The translations under genes and the position numbers were made by a program. Of a DNA stretch of 64,000 nt, positions 33,715-43,600 are shown in pieces. The stretch lies in contig JAGLME010000004.1 of the NCBI GenBank assembly GCA_023140195.1, positions 374,637 through 438,636 on the forward strand, given 5' to 3'. The notes below the pieces were generated by a model, which ran no database searches, had not been told where the DNA came from, and saw nothing but the letters and a program-made list of their open reading frames with translations. How positions within the stretch are numbered: position 1 is the stretch's first letter; every line of letters starts with the position of its first letter. The stretch comes from Thermoplasmata archaeon. GTDB lineage: Archaea; Thermoplasmatota; Thermoplasmata; RBG-16-68-12; SOIM01.

Positions 33715-35556
33715 ATGAAGCTCCTCTTCATCCACGCAGACTACATGGAGTACGAGGCCAGGGAGCCTACCAAATTCGCAGAATCGATTCTCGACGAGGT
33801 CAAAAAAGGCAGGATGGAAGAGGTCCTCGTGGCGTTCACGGCGATCGAGAAACAGGATGAGAAGGATGCTTTGGGTTCCGCTGAGGCCGCTGCCAATGAG
33901 ATCGCCGATGTCGCCCGAAAGGTCCAGACCAACAACATCATGCTTTATGCGTACGCCCACCTGAGCTCCTCGCTGGCCAAGCCGGACAAAGCGCTGGAGA
34001 TCTTCAGGGAGATCGAGATCAAGCTCAAAGAACACGAGTTCAACGTGCACAGGTCACCGTTCGGATGGTACAAGTCGTTCAACATTGCCTGCAAGGGCCA
34101 TCCTCTTTCCGAGCTGTCCAGAAGCATCGAAGTGGAAGAGAAGGCGGTCACCAGAGAAGAGGTCGTCGAGAAGATAGAGAGAGAGTATTACGTCCTTACA
34201 CCGGAGGGGGAAGAATACAAGTTCGACCCCGATGAAGTTGAGAAGCTGGAAGTGCTGGACAAATATCCAACGCTTCAGAAGTTCATTCTCGCAGAGGAAG
34301 TGAAAGGTCAACCGAAAGGGGAGCCGCCGAGCATCAAAGCGATGAGGAGGCTGGAGCTGATCGATTATGAAGAAGCAACGGACTCAGGCCACTTCAAGTT
34401 CTTTCCCAAGGGTGCATTGATATTCCACCTGTTGCGAGAATGGGCAACGTACGTCGCCACCGAGAAGATAGGCGCCATACAGATAGAGACCCCGATAATG
34501 TACGACTGGTCACTGCCGGACATCAGGGGACAGACGGCATCGTTCCATGAGAGGCACTACACGATCGAGACAGAGGATGGTAGAGAGTTCGTCCTCAGGT
34601 TCGCCGGCGACTTCGGACTGTTCAGGATAATGAAGAACGCCACCATGAGCTACAAGCAGCTTCCGGTGAGGATCTACGAGTTCTCCAAGAGCTTCAGGTA
34701 CGAGCAGAGAGGCGAGTTGTCCGGTCTCAAGCGGCTAAGAGGGTTCCACATGCCGGACATACACTGCTTCGCGAAGGACCTGGAGCAGGGGTGGGATGAG
34801 TTCCAGTGGATACACAGGAATTACAGCGACCATGCCGACGGAACGGGGGTGGAGTGGGCCCTGGGATTCAGGATAGTCAAGGAGTTCTACGAGAAGAACA
34901 AGGACAAGATAATCGAGATGGTGAAGTACTCCAAGAGGCCAGCTTTAATCGAGACGCTCTCCGAAGCGAAGCACTACTGGGTTGTCAAGAACGAGCTGCA
35001 GGCAATCGACTCGGTAGGTGGTAACTGCCAATTGGGAACAGTACAACTGGATGTGGAGGACGCGGAGAGGTACGGCATCACATATTACGATGAGAAAGGA
35101 GAGGCGAAAGGGTGTATCATCAACCATTCTTCGATAGGCTCGATAGAGAGATGGATCTACGCGATACTGGAAGAGGCTTTGAAGAAGGAGAAACCAGAAC
35201 TTCCTCTTTGGTTGGCGCCCACTCAGATAAGATTCGTACCAGTAAGTCAGGAGTTCGTCGAGGACTGCGCCGAGCTGGCCGAATCGTTGAACGCTAGGGT
35301 GGATGTGGACGACAGGGACGACAGCGTTGGAAGGAAGATCAGAGATGCCGAGAGAGAATGGGTCAACATGATCATAGTGTACGGCCAGAAAGAGAAGGAC
35401 GGGGATACGCTGCCTGTTAGGCTCAGGAGTGGGGAAGTGAAGGACTTGCCCTTGGACGAGATCCAACTGATCGTGGAAAAGGAACTCAGGAACAGACCAT
35501 ACAAAGGACTGCCTCTGCCCATGCTGCTCAGCAAGAGAATTGTTTTCAGGGGTTGA
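33715..35556 (+). CDS. thrS: Threonyl-tRNA synthetase, archaeal type
   Basis: Class II synthetase of 613 aa. The first 145 or so residues (MKLLFIHADYMEYEA) are the archaeal editing domain related to D-aminoacyl-tRNA deacylase, which removes mischarged serine. The catalytic core has motif 2 around YEFSKSFRYEQRGELSGLKRLRGFHM (near 330) and motif 3 in the ATQIRFVPV-like anticodon-domain boundary region; the last 110 residues are the anticodon-binding domain (FVEDCAELAESLNARVDVD). Convergent with the PKD gene, with two bases between the stops. Confidence 0.97.
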   Translation: MKLLFIHADYMEYEAREPTKFAESILDEVKKGRMEEVLVAFTAIEKQDEKDALGSAEAAANEIADVARKVQTNNIMLYAYAHLSSSLAKPDKALEIFREIEIKLKEHEFNVHRSPFGWYKSFNIACKGHPLSELSRSIEVEEKAVTREEVVEKIEREYYVLTPEGEEYKFDPDEVEKLEVLDKYPTLQKFILAEEVKGQPKGEPPSIKAMRRLELIDYEEATDSGHFKFFPKGALIFHLLREWATYVATEKIGAIQIETPIMYDWSLPDIRGQTASFHERHYTIETEDGREFVLRFAGDFGLFRIMKNATMSYKQLPVRIYEFSKSFRYEQRGELSGLKRLRGFHMPDIHCFAKDLEQGWDEFQWIHRNYSDHADGTGVEWALGFRIVKEFYEKNKDKIIEMVKYSKRPALIETLSEAKHYWVVKNELQAIDSVGGNCQLGTVQLDVEDAERYGITYYDEKGEAKGCIINHSSIGSIERWIYAILEEALKKEKPELPLWLAPTQIRFVPVSQEFVEDCAELAESLNARVDVDDRDDSVGRKIRDAEREWVNMIIVYGQKEKDGDTLPVRLRSGEVKDLPLDEIQLIVEKELRNRPYKGLPLPMLLSKRIVFRG

Positions 35557-35558
35557 GC

Positions 35559-38500
35559 TCAACCTATTACGATCGTCTCGGATGCTGTTCCGACACCACC
35601 ATCGTCGTCAGTGACGGTCACGGTAACGACGTAAGTCCCGCTGCCAGTGAATGCGTGGAATACCTCGTCCACTATGAGAACCGGGAACAAGCCGCCTGGA
35701 TTCGGATAATATGCCGTGGCGTTGGTACCATCGCCGAAGTCCCAGAAGACGGTGATGTCGTCAGAGCCTGGATCGGTTATGGTCGCCTCGAACTTCATAC
35801 CATGTGAGAGGAGCGCTGCAGTAAGGTCTGCCTCCCAAACCCATCTGTCCGGGTGGTTCACGTTGAAGTTGTGGTGCAACCTGACCTCTTCGCCGTCCTC
35901 GAACGTTAGTATTATCCAGACCGGGTTGGCACCCAGCCACTGACCGTTGATCGGATCGTCGAAAGGCGTGTATCTGACAATCGCTCCGTATGTCTTGGCA
36001 ATGTCTATCTGGAACGTACCCAGATGCAGCATCTGCTCGTTAGGACTACCCGGATACCTAGTAACGTTACCTTCTGCCACCAGTACTCCGTCCTCGTACA
36101 GTTCAACGACAACATCATGCCACTTCTCCCCGGCCACCCTCAGGGACACGTTCACGCTCATCGGAATTATCTCCAGCTCGACGGATGGGGGAACATTGGC
36201 TATCACAAGCTGATGGGCCGTGGTCCCGACACCTCCGTCATCGTCCGTAGCTCTAACAGCAACATCGCCGGAGAAGTCATCTCCCCAAGTGTTAAGAACA
36301 GTCTGACCGGTAGCATCCACATCAAAGGTGGAACCGTCGTAATCGAAATCCCATTCCAAGGTGTGAGTGTCGTATATGCCAGGGTCGGTGACACTTGCCG
36401 TGAACTGTACCGTTGATCCTTCTGGATAAGGTCCACCAATTATCGATCCGTCGCTGCTCTCGCTCGTCCAGTCGGGAGTGGGTGCGACGTTGTAGATCAT
36501 GACTATGGACCCATCGGTGTCGCTCAGCGGGTCCTCAGGAGGTTCTTCGAGCAACTGATTTATCCTGAACGCAAGGTCGAACCAGCCGCTGCTCTCGGTG
36601 GTGTCCCAACCGACGCCTTGCCTCCACATCCAGTGTTTCCCACCGGGGAAGTTGGAACCAGTGCCGCATATCTCGTATTCTCCTATCGGACTTGCCAGCG
36701 GGGCCTCCACCTGCAGGAAGTAGGTTTGACCGGGTGTGACCTGAACATCGGGGAAGTCAAAATCCTCGTACAGCGCCGGATTGTTGAAGCAGCTCTTGGG
36801 AAGTTCATCGAATGCCTTTGTCGCTTCGGTGAGTATGGGGCCGTCCAGGGACTCCCTGACAGTAACGTGTAGGTCGTCCTCGGAGCTCTTTCTTCCGTTT
36901 GCTACGACCAGTGACACTCCTGCCAGTCCAGATTCCGTGGGAACGAAAGATTGTGCATGGCTGATGTTCTGGTTGATGAAGGAGGCGAACTGTATCTCCT
37001 CGCTGTGATCGATGACCACTCCGGTCTTGTATTCCCTGGCCTCCACTACGGCCTCGCCGATGAAATCGTCGAAATAGGTGTAGTTGACCATTGGATAGGT
37101 TGACCATGCAGTTTCCCAGGTCCCGTCATTGCTGAAATCCCATCTGTACTCCAGCTGGTCGCCGTCGGGGTCGAACGACCCACTGGCATCGAACAGGACC
37201 GGTGAGCCTTCGTAGCCGATGTAGGGACCATTCACGTCCGCGACAGGCGGTTGATTGCTCTTGACCTCTATGCTTTCGGTGGCGGTGTCCTGTATCGCCC
37301 ATTCTACAGTTGATGATGCCGTGACGGTCACGATATCGGTATCGCCCTTGGTTCCCGGTGGAACAACGACAGAGACTATGATCTCGTAACTGCTGTTCTG
37401 GGGCATTGAAGGTGAGCTTGAGACCTCGGGCTCTCCGCCATCCAGGATCCCGTCCCCGTCAGTGTCCTCGTAGACCTTTGCGGTCCAGCCCACGTTTGAC
37501 CGTGCTCTAAGATCGAAGACGTCCGTCTGACCAATGTTGACCAATGTATGAGCGAAGTACAATGTGGTGTCGGGATCTGTAACCACCGAATGATCGGGGA
37601 ACAGTACGGGTGGCGGACTCACTGGCAGAGGCGGTTCGGGTCCGGAGAACATCTCGTATTCCGCATTCAGGAAGTAGGTGTTGTGAGCGTCCAGACCGAT
37701 GATCTCGTAGTTCCACAGACCGGCCGAGAGCACGTAACCCACTTGTATGTCCGCTGAGGGCGAATCCGAGACGATGAAGTTCTCCCACTCGAGGTTGCCG
37801 GAAGGATTGTAATTGGCGTAATGATTGCCGTCCGGGTCGGTCAAACGGAAGTACACAGCAGGGGGGACATGGCAGCACGGGCCGTTCCCACCAGCGCCAT
37901 CAGCGGGTGCGCCGGGGTGCGCTCCTTCAGACCTGGCTGGTCCTGGACCGTCGGGGTCTCCGACGGGAGTGTTCGGGTCGTCCGTATCGGCATAATGGTC
38001 CACGTCACCATCCCTGAACGTGATGGCGCTCCTGTCCGTTGGAACGTAGAAGTACAGGTCCCAGAAGCCGCCGTACGAATTGGCGCCGGGGTCGTTGGTC
38101 TCGCCCGGATTGGGGTCCCCCGAACCCACCGGAGGATCGTTCGCGTTCTGCGGTCCGCCTATGAACGTCACCGACTGGCCGTCCCTCACGCTGAGCTGCC
38201 CGTCCGTCCTGACCTTGAACTCGTCGAGCACGCCGGAAGGCGTTCCGCTCTTCCATCCGACCTCCAGGCGGTAGAAGTAGTTCCCGCTTGGTGCCTGTGC
38301 GGCACTGTCGGTAGAGAAGAACAGTGTCGTCCAGTCATCGTTGGCCAGACTCGTGCTGGTCCAGCTTGACAATAGAGTTCCCCCTCCGCTCTTGAGAGGG
38401 TCCTTGTACAACCAGTAGCCCATCTGGGCACTGCTGAGATCCCAATCACCTCCGACGTCTCCGTCAAAGATGCCCAGTTCGAAGCTGGTTCTGCCGGCAG

Positions 38501-38738
38501 GAACGCCGATGAACAGTTCTATATCCTGTCCACCCAGCGTGTTCAGGCCCGACCCTGCCACAGCCAGGAACCTCCCGTCATCCGGATCGTTGCTTGGCAT
38601 CGCCGAATAGACCTTCATCGGAACTCCTCCGTCCCCGAACTGCAGTACAGAATATGGAACCGAGCCGACAACGAACATTAGAACAGTCATCACAGAAAGG
38701 CTCTGCTTAGTCAGTGAGAATAGCTCCCCGCTCCTCAT
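35559..38738 (-). CDS. Large secreted protein with PKD domains and an inserted jelly-roll-like domain
   Basis: 1059 residues. A hydrophobic segment (about 14-32) serves as signal peptide or N-terminal anchor; GGGGAG precedes ATG 38738. The first 400 residues are beta-rich and Gly/Asp-rich with CCHVPPA near 290. A PKD domain begins at about 505 (PPVADVNGPYIGYEGSPVLF; YRWDFSNDG), is interrupted by about 150 residues (AQSFVPTESGLAG through SSGWFDLAFRIN), then resumes. Further PKD units show LEWDFDYDG and FWDFGDGT. It probably sits on the cell surface and binds glycans or proteins. The insert recurs in the protein at 54750-56303. No C-terminal anchor is evident. Confidence 0.85.
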   Translation of the reverse strand: MRSGELFSLTKQSLSVMTVLMFVVGSVPYSVLQFGDGGVPMKVYSAMPSNDPDDGRFLAVAGSGLNTLGGQDIELFIGVPAGRTSFELGIFDGDVGGDWDLSSAQMGYWLYKDPLKSGGGTLLSSWTSTSLANDDWTTLFFSTDSAAQAPSGNYFYRLEVGWKSGTPSGVLDEFKVRTDGQLSVRDGQSVTFIGGPQNANDPPVGSGDPNPGETNDPGANSYGGFWDLYFYVPTDRSAITFRDGDVDHYADTDDPNTPVGDPDGPGPARSEGAHPGAPADGAGGNGPCCHVPPAVYFRLTDPDGNHYANYNPSGNLEWENFIVSDSPSADIQVGYVLSAGLWNYEIIGLDAHNTYFLNAEYEMFSGPEPPLPVSPPPVLFPDHSVVTDPDTTLYFAHTLVNIGQTDVFDLRARSNVGWTAKVYEDTDGDGILDGGEPEVSSSPSMPQNSSYEIIVSVVVPPGTKGDTDIVTVTASSTVEWAIQDTATESIEVKSNQPPVADVNGPYIGYEGSPVLFDASGSFDPDGDQLEYRWDFSNDGTWETAWSTYPMVNYTYFDDFIGEAVVEAREYKTGVVIDHSEEIQFASFINQNISHAQSFVPTESGLAGVSLVVANGRKSSEDDLHVTVRESLDGPILTEATKAFDELPKSCFNNPALYEDFDFPDVQVTPGQTYFLQVEAPLASPIGEYEICGTGSNFPGGKHWMWRQGVGWDTTESSGWFDLAFRINQLLEEPPEDPLSDTDGSIVMIYNVAPTPDWTSESSDGSIIGGPYPEGSTVQFTASVTDPGIYDTHTLEWDFDYDGSTFDVDATGQTVLNTWGDDFSGDVAVRATDDDGGVGTTAHQLVIANVPPSVELEIIPMSVNVSLRVAGEKWHDVVVELYEDGVLVAEGNVTRYPGSPNEQMLHLGTFQIDIAKTYGAIVRYTPFDDPINGQWLGANPVWIILTFEDGEEVRLHHNFNVNHPDRWVWEADLTAALLSHGMKFEATITDPGSDDITVFWDFGDGTNATAYYPNPGGLFPVLIVDEVFHAFTGSGTYVVTVTVTDDDGGVGTASETIVIG

Positions 38739-38853
38739 GTTTATACTCCCCGTTCATCAGGCGAGATGACTGAGCCCACGACAGCTCCCGCCCCCTATGG
38801 TATGGTAGATGAGTTTACTTAAGTATAATCTTTGTGCATATCCAGTATTGTTT

Positions 38854-38967
38854 TCAAAAAAAAGAGGGGGGAGGAGGTAATCGTCACTTGTGATCTCCCG
38901 TTCCCAAAAAAAAAGAGGGGGGAGGAGGTAATCGTGACCAGTGAGTTCCTCTTCAAAAAAAAGAGGA
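38854..38967 (-). terminator. Three tandem poly-U terminators downstream of ftsZ
   Basis: On the minus strand, directly after the ftsZ stop, three C-rich tracts each followed by a run of 8-9 T appear at a period of about 50 bp. The A runs on the plus strand begin at about 38856, 38906 and 38955. Copies 1 and 2 also share flanking bases (GAGGAGGTAATCGT on the plus strand). U-tracts are the recognised archaeal termination signal, so this is a repeated terminator that would insulate ftsZ from the PKD gene, also on the minus strand, that follows it. Confidence 0.7.
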
Positions 38968-38978
38968 GGGGTCCATCG

Positions 38979-40037
38979 TCATCTGACTATTGGTATTCCC
39001 ATCATTTCCTCGTGTACCTCGTAGTCCACCAGTCCCACGTTCGGACTGAGGAGATTTGGCGACTTGACGCCGGTGATTATGGTCATCACCTTGATCACGC
39101 CCTCGTACTCCTTGTCCACGCGGGCGCCGAATATCACGTTGGCGTTCTCGCCCAGGCAGTCGGTTATTCCCCGGATCACCTCGTGCGCCGTTCTGAGGCT
39201 GAGGCCCGGTCCTGAAGTGAGATGTATCAGTGCTCCGTTTGCACCAGTGAAGTCGATGTCCAGCAGGGGGTTGTTCATGGTCTCCATCACCACCATGTCC
39301 GGATCGTCCGCCGCGTTCTCCGCATAGAGCATGGTGGCAGTTCCACCAGTGCACAATATCGCCCTCATGTCCGCGAAGTCCAGGTTTATCAGTGAGGGCA
39401 TGGTGATCGTTTCCGTGAGGCCCTTGACCACCTCTGACACCAGCTGGTCCATCACGCCGAAAGCCTGATTGACCGGAAGATTGGGTACGATCTCAAGGAG
39501 CTTGTTGTTGTCCAGCACTATGACGCTGTCGGCGCTGTGCCTGAGCTTCTCCAGTCCATGGTTCGCCCTTGTAATCCTTGATCGTTCCACGGTGAACGGG
39601 GTGCTCGCGATAGCCACGACCACGGCTCTGGACCTCCTGGCCAGCTGGGCCACGTAGGGCGCCAGACCGGTTCCGGTCCCTCCGCCCATCCCGACGGTGA
39701 TGAAAACTAGATCTGCGCCTGAGATCACCTTCTTCAGCTCTTCCTCGGACTGTTCGGCGCATTTCAGTCCAACATCCGGCATCCCGCCGCATCCCAGACC
39801 TCTGGTGATCGATCCACCTATCAGCAGCTTGTTGTCGGCTCGCATCCGGTCCAGATGCGCCTTGTCGGTGTTGATTGCGTATGTCTCCGCTCCGTGAACT
39901 CCCATCTTGGAAAGACGGTTCACACTGTTGCTACCAGCTCCGCCGCATCCCACCACGATGATCTTGGGAGAGCGATAGCCTAACGACTCGTCATCGTTGA
40001 ATTCCTTCGTTTCATGGAGCAAGTGTTCAAATCCCAT
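38979..40037 (-). CDS. ftsZ: Cell-division GTPase FtsZ
   Basis: Tubulin-like GTPase forming the division ring. 352 residues from ATG 40037, which has CGAGGGATGG upstream as ribosome binding site; the frame continues to 40085 without support. Motifs: [15 protein letters not shown] near residue 28, tubulin signature GMGGGTGTG at 116-124, and [10 protein letters not shown] with the catalytic Asp of loop T7 near 222. A ribbon-helix-helix regulator gene lies 103 nt upstream on the same strand, as in the haloarchaeal cdrS-ftsZ2 arrangement. Which FtsZ paralogue it is cannot be settled here. Confidence 0.96.
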   Translation of the reverse strand: MGFEHLLHETKEFNDDESLGYRSPKIIVVGCGGAGSNSVNRLSKMGVHGAETYAINTDKAHLDRMRADNKLLIGGSITRGLGCGGMPDVGLKCAEQSEEELKKVISGADLVFITVGMGGGTGTGLAPYVAQLARRSRAVVVAIASTPFTVERSRITRANHGLEKLRHSADSVIVLDNNKLLEIVPNLPVNQAFGVMDQLVSEVVKGLTETITMPSLINLDFADMRAILCTGGTATMLYAENAADDPDMVVMETMNNPLLDIDFTGANGALIHLTSGPGLSLRTAHEVIRGITDCLGENANVIFGARVDKEYEGVIKVMTIITGVKSPNLLSPNVGLVDYEVHEEMMGIPIVR

Positions 40038-40140
40038 ATTCCATCCCTCGAAAAATGCCAGATCGGTGCTCGGGCACCGCTCCATGCGTGCATCCCATAG
40101 GATTGATCTCTCAATCCCCCTTCGAGGCCAACTTCCCTTC

Positions 40141-40455
40141 TTATTCGAGATTCTCCATCGCCTTTGAGAGCCGTCTCCGGACGTATTCTCGCACTGCGTT
40201 GCGTATGGCGTCTTCCACCGAGACCGAATCTCCCTTGTGAACCAGTTCCTGGAGATCCACCACGTTGCCCTTCGGAAGCTCGATCGTCATCTTCTTGATG
40301 TATTCGGGTGCGAACTGAGCTTCGACGAAGATATCAATCGCGGCTCGGACGGCATCGGATAGTGTAGAGTATTCACCGTTCTTGACTAGATGCTGGAGTG
40401 CGTCCACTGTTTCAGTTGGTATTCTGACTGTAACACGTTCTGTGTCCGATGCCAT
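40141..40455 (-). CDS. Tandem ribbon-helix-helix regulator upstream of ftsZ (CdrS-like)
   Basis: 104 residues from ATG 40455 (GGGAAAGAG just before). Two RHH units follow each other: ERVTVRIPTETVDALQHLV...LSDAVRAAIDIFV and KMTIELPKGNVVDLQELV...VEDAIRNAVREYV, so one chain could make the usual RHH dimer. In haloarchaea a short RHH protein, CdrS, is encoded next to ftsZ2 and controls division genes; this protein occupies the same place (analogy, not proof). The 5' region carries repeated GTCNGACA-type sites around the expected transcription start, suggesting self-regulation. Confidence 0.85.
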   Translation of the reverse strand: MASDTERVTVRIPTETVDALQHLVKNGEYSTLSDAVRAAIDIFVEAQFAPEYIKKMTIELPKGNVVDLQELVHKGDSVSVEDAIRNAVREYVRRRLSKAMENLE

Positions 40456-40475
40456 CTCTTTCCCAGCATTGACTA

Positions 40476-40536
40476 TGTCGGACAGTTCTTTCTGTTTTGT
40501 CCGACAAATGTCGGTATAGCGTCTGACATATTTAAA
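40476..40536 (-). promoter_or_regulatory. Promoter and operator array of the RHH-ftsZ unit
   Basis: The TATA box is TTTAAATAT on the minus strand (40528-40536), giving an expected start near 40505. Around it lie TGTCGGACA (40476-40484), its inverted copy TGTCCGACA (40498-40506), a perfect 6-bp inverted repeat CCGACA-AA-TGTCGG (40501-40514), and GTCTGACAT (40521-40529). Such repeated short sites are what an RHH repressor would bind. Confidence 0.7.
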
Positions 40537-40699
40537 GGTTTTGGAATGGGGGTCAGAGGTTTGAATCACCTAGATTGTTACAATGAACCATGGCAAAACT
40601 TAACAGTATTGTTCCTGATACTGGTACCATCATCCTTAAGTGTTTCCGACCCGGATGATGGGCAGTTCTGGCATCGGACTGTCGAAGGAGAGAGCTGGA

Positions 40700-43600
40700 A
40701 TGAAAAGGGCTAGCAGCAAAGCAATGAAGAGAATCATTTCCTTGGGAGTGTCCTCCTGTTTTCTTTTCTCGACTCTTATGGTCCTGGTCTCTTTTCATTC
40801 AGATTATGTCAAAGCATTGTCGCCCACTTGGGGAGATGCAATGGAAATGGGTCCCGGAGAGTGGAAGAACTACTCCAACGGTGCGGGGACGGAGTGGCAG
40901 TTGGGCATACCCAAGAATGTGGGCCCCAATTCGACCCATTCAGGGGTGAACGCCTGGGGGACGAACATCGCCGGGAACTACTCGACCGAGACTCTGGCTT
41001 ATCTGGAATCGCCGCCATTCGACCTGGCATTATCCACTAACACCGAACTCGTCTTCTGGCATTACTTGGAAACGGACGTCAATGTCACCAACAACTGGGA
41101 CGGAGGGATCATAGAGGTCTCGACCGACATCGGCATCACCTGGGTCCAGGTCAAGGATCCGATCATGCCCAATCCCAATCCTTACTACGACACCAACCTG
41201 GACAACACGAGGAACAACCCATTGGGAGGAAAGGAAGCGTACTGTCACGACCGCTCTGGATGGGAGGAGGTTACGGTCAATCTCTCGCAGTTCGACGGTT
41301 CTTCAAGCTTCTTGTTCAGGTTTGCCTTTGGAAGCGACACGACCGGTGGTTCTCCTGGCTGGTACATAGATGATGTGCTCATCTCAGCGGATGTGAAGGA
41401 AGGGGTGATCGTGGAGCCGGATTACTCAAGAATTGACCTGGCTGGTACGATTCACAGATTCAACCTGACGGTCAGGAACCTGCAGAAGATATCTGACGTG
41501 ATTGACATAGTTCTCGAAGACGCTCGCGGATGGCCAATGGAGCTCTACATGTGGGACGGGGTCTCGCCCCTTGCGGATACCGGTGGTGCGCCTGGCATTC
41601 CGGACACTGGCTCGTTGTTCAAAGGAGCATCAAGAGATATTGTACTTGAGGTAACGATACCTCCGGGAACTCCCTACGGCGTGGATAATCTGGTACAAGT
41701 GAAGGGAGAGCCATACTCGGGTCCAGCAGTCTATGATGCAGCGTATGTTCATCTGTCAACGCCAACGCCGGACGTTTCCATCGTTGAATTCTCGGTTCCT
41801 GGAGTTCAAGTCTCTGGTGAAGAGGCGAATGTCACGGCTTCGATCAGGAACAACGGACGCTACAATCGGTCGTTCGATGTAAGACTGAACATAAGCGGAC
41901 CGGGGGAGTTGCAGTACGATCCCGTGAGAAGTGTTGAGAACCTGAGTGCCGATGAGACGACAAGCGTTTACTGGACTTTCATTCCGACGACTACGGGAGA
42001 TTACGCAATAGAGGCAATGACGCTACTGGATATCGACGTGGTTCCCTGGAACAACGTATCCTCCAGGCAGATGATGGTGATGACAAAGCTCTTTGAGGAT
42101 ACGATGGAGAACGGAGGTCCGGCATCCCAGGGCAAATGGACAGCGGGGAGCCAGCCCAAGACCGCATGGGAATTGGGGGTTCCAGTCAACGTCGGACCGA
42201 GCTCATGTCATTCAACGACCAGATGCTGGGGGACGAACCTCAACTCGGATTACAGGAAGGCTGCGGACATCAGGTTGGAAACACCGACCATAGACCTTTC
42301 GGGTTCAGACAGGGCAAGGCTGAGGTTCTCGCATTTCTACGAGGTCCTGGGACCATGGATGAATGATGGTGGATTCGTTGAGATAAGCGGTGATGGCGGT
42401 TCAACTTGGAGTTACATAGAACCATTGAGCGGTTATTCTGGGAGTGTGGATCTAAGCGCCCCCACGCCTCCTGGACCCGGTGCCTGTTCGTACGCTGGCT
42501 CAAGTTCCGAGTGGAAAGTTGCCGAATTCGACCTCAATCCGTATTCTGGCATGCAGATAATCATAGGTTTCCACCTCTGGACAGATCCGTCCAACTACCA
42601 ATCCGGGTGGGCTGGATGGTACGTTGACGATGTTCAAGTACTGCACGTTCCAAAGGGGCCTGTTCTGATATTCACCGAGATTCAGGACAGCGGTCAGGAA
42701 CTAATCGAGGTCTACAACAGCGGAAAGGTCCCGGACGACCTGAAACACTACGCCATATCAAATGACGGAGGCATCACGACCATAGGTGGTTCTTGGAGTA
42801 CCAACCGGATAGACCCTGGCAAATCCGCCTTCTTTACCACTTCGGGAGACGAGCTGAATGATGATGGTGAGGTGCTGTACCTGGTGAACGCTTCCTCCAA
42901 CGAGATGATGTATCAGATTGGCTTTGGGCAGAGAGGCCCGGTCCCCGACCCAATTTCAAAAGAGTCTTCCAGCAGATTCTGGAATGGTATTGAATACGAG
43001 GAACATTGGACCAGATCGGCGAACACATCGTTCGGAGCACGCAATGACGTTCGATCAAGGAACGCTCAAACCGAGGTCGTGCTCAACGAGGTCCTCTTCA
43101 ACCCGTCAACGGCTGGCGATGAGTTCGTAGAGATATTCTACTCTGGAAACGGTTCGGTGAACCTGAAGAACTACACCTTGGTCTGCGACAGCGTCCATAC
43201 GATAGATTCAGATGTCATCCTGGACGCCGTCCACGATCACTACATAATGCTTCCCACGGACTACGCAGACCTGTTCTCGGAAATGGATTCCGGCGGGGAG
43301 AATCTCTACTTGTACGATTCCACTGGATCCTTCTTGGACATGGTGGGCTGGAGCTCCGGGAACGAGGTCGGCAAGTCGATGGCAAGAGTGCCTGAAGGCT
43401 TTGGATCCCGTGACGGGTATGATGACATAAGCTCCCAACAGGGAGGGTGGCGGTTCGGTTCCGAGCCCACAATGGCTCTCATCGGGATAAGGCCAGACCA
43501 GTCGGGATACGGGGATCTGGGCGACGTCGTGAGCTATTCTCTTACGATATTGAACCAGCCAATAGATGACCTCATCACTCTGACCTACAGCACCGGACGC

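Noticed and set aside
38850..38970. Short direct repeats resembling a CRISPR array
   Set aside because: Only three copies, with homopolymer A runs and near-identical 'spacers', no palindromic repeat and no cas genes; the T tracts on the other strand fit terminators.
38832..39215. Plus-strand reading frame of 127 codons with repeated KKKRGEEVIVT segments
   Set aside because: It is produced by the tandem terminator repeats and then runs antisense through ftsZ; no function or ribosome binding context supports it.
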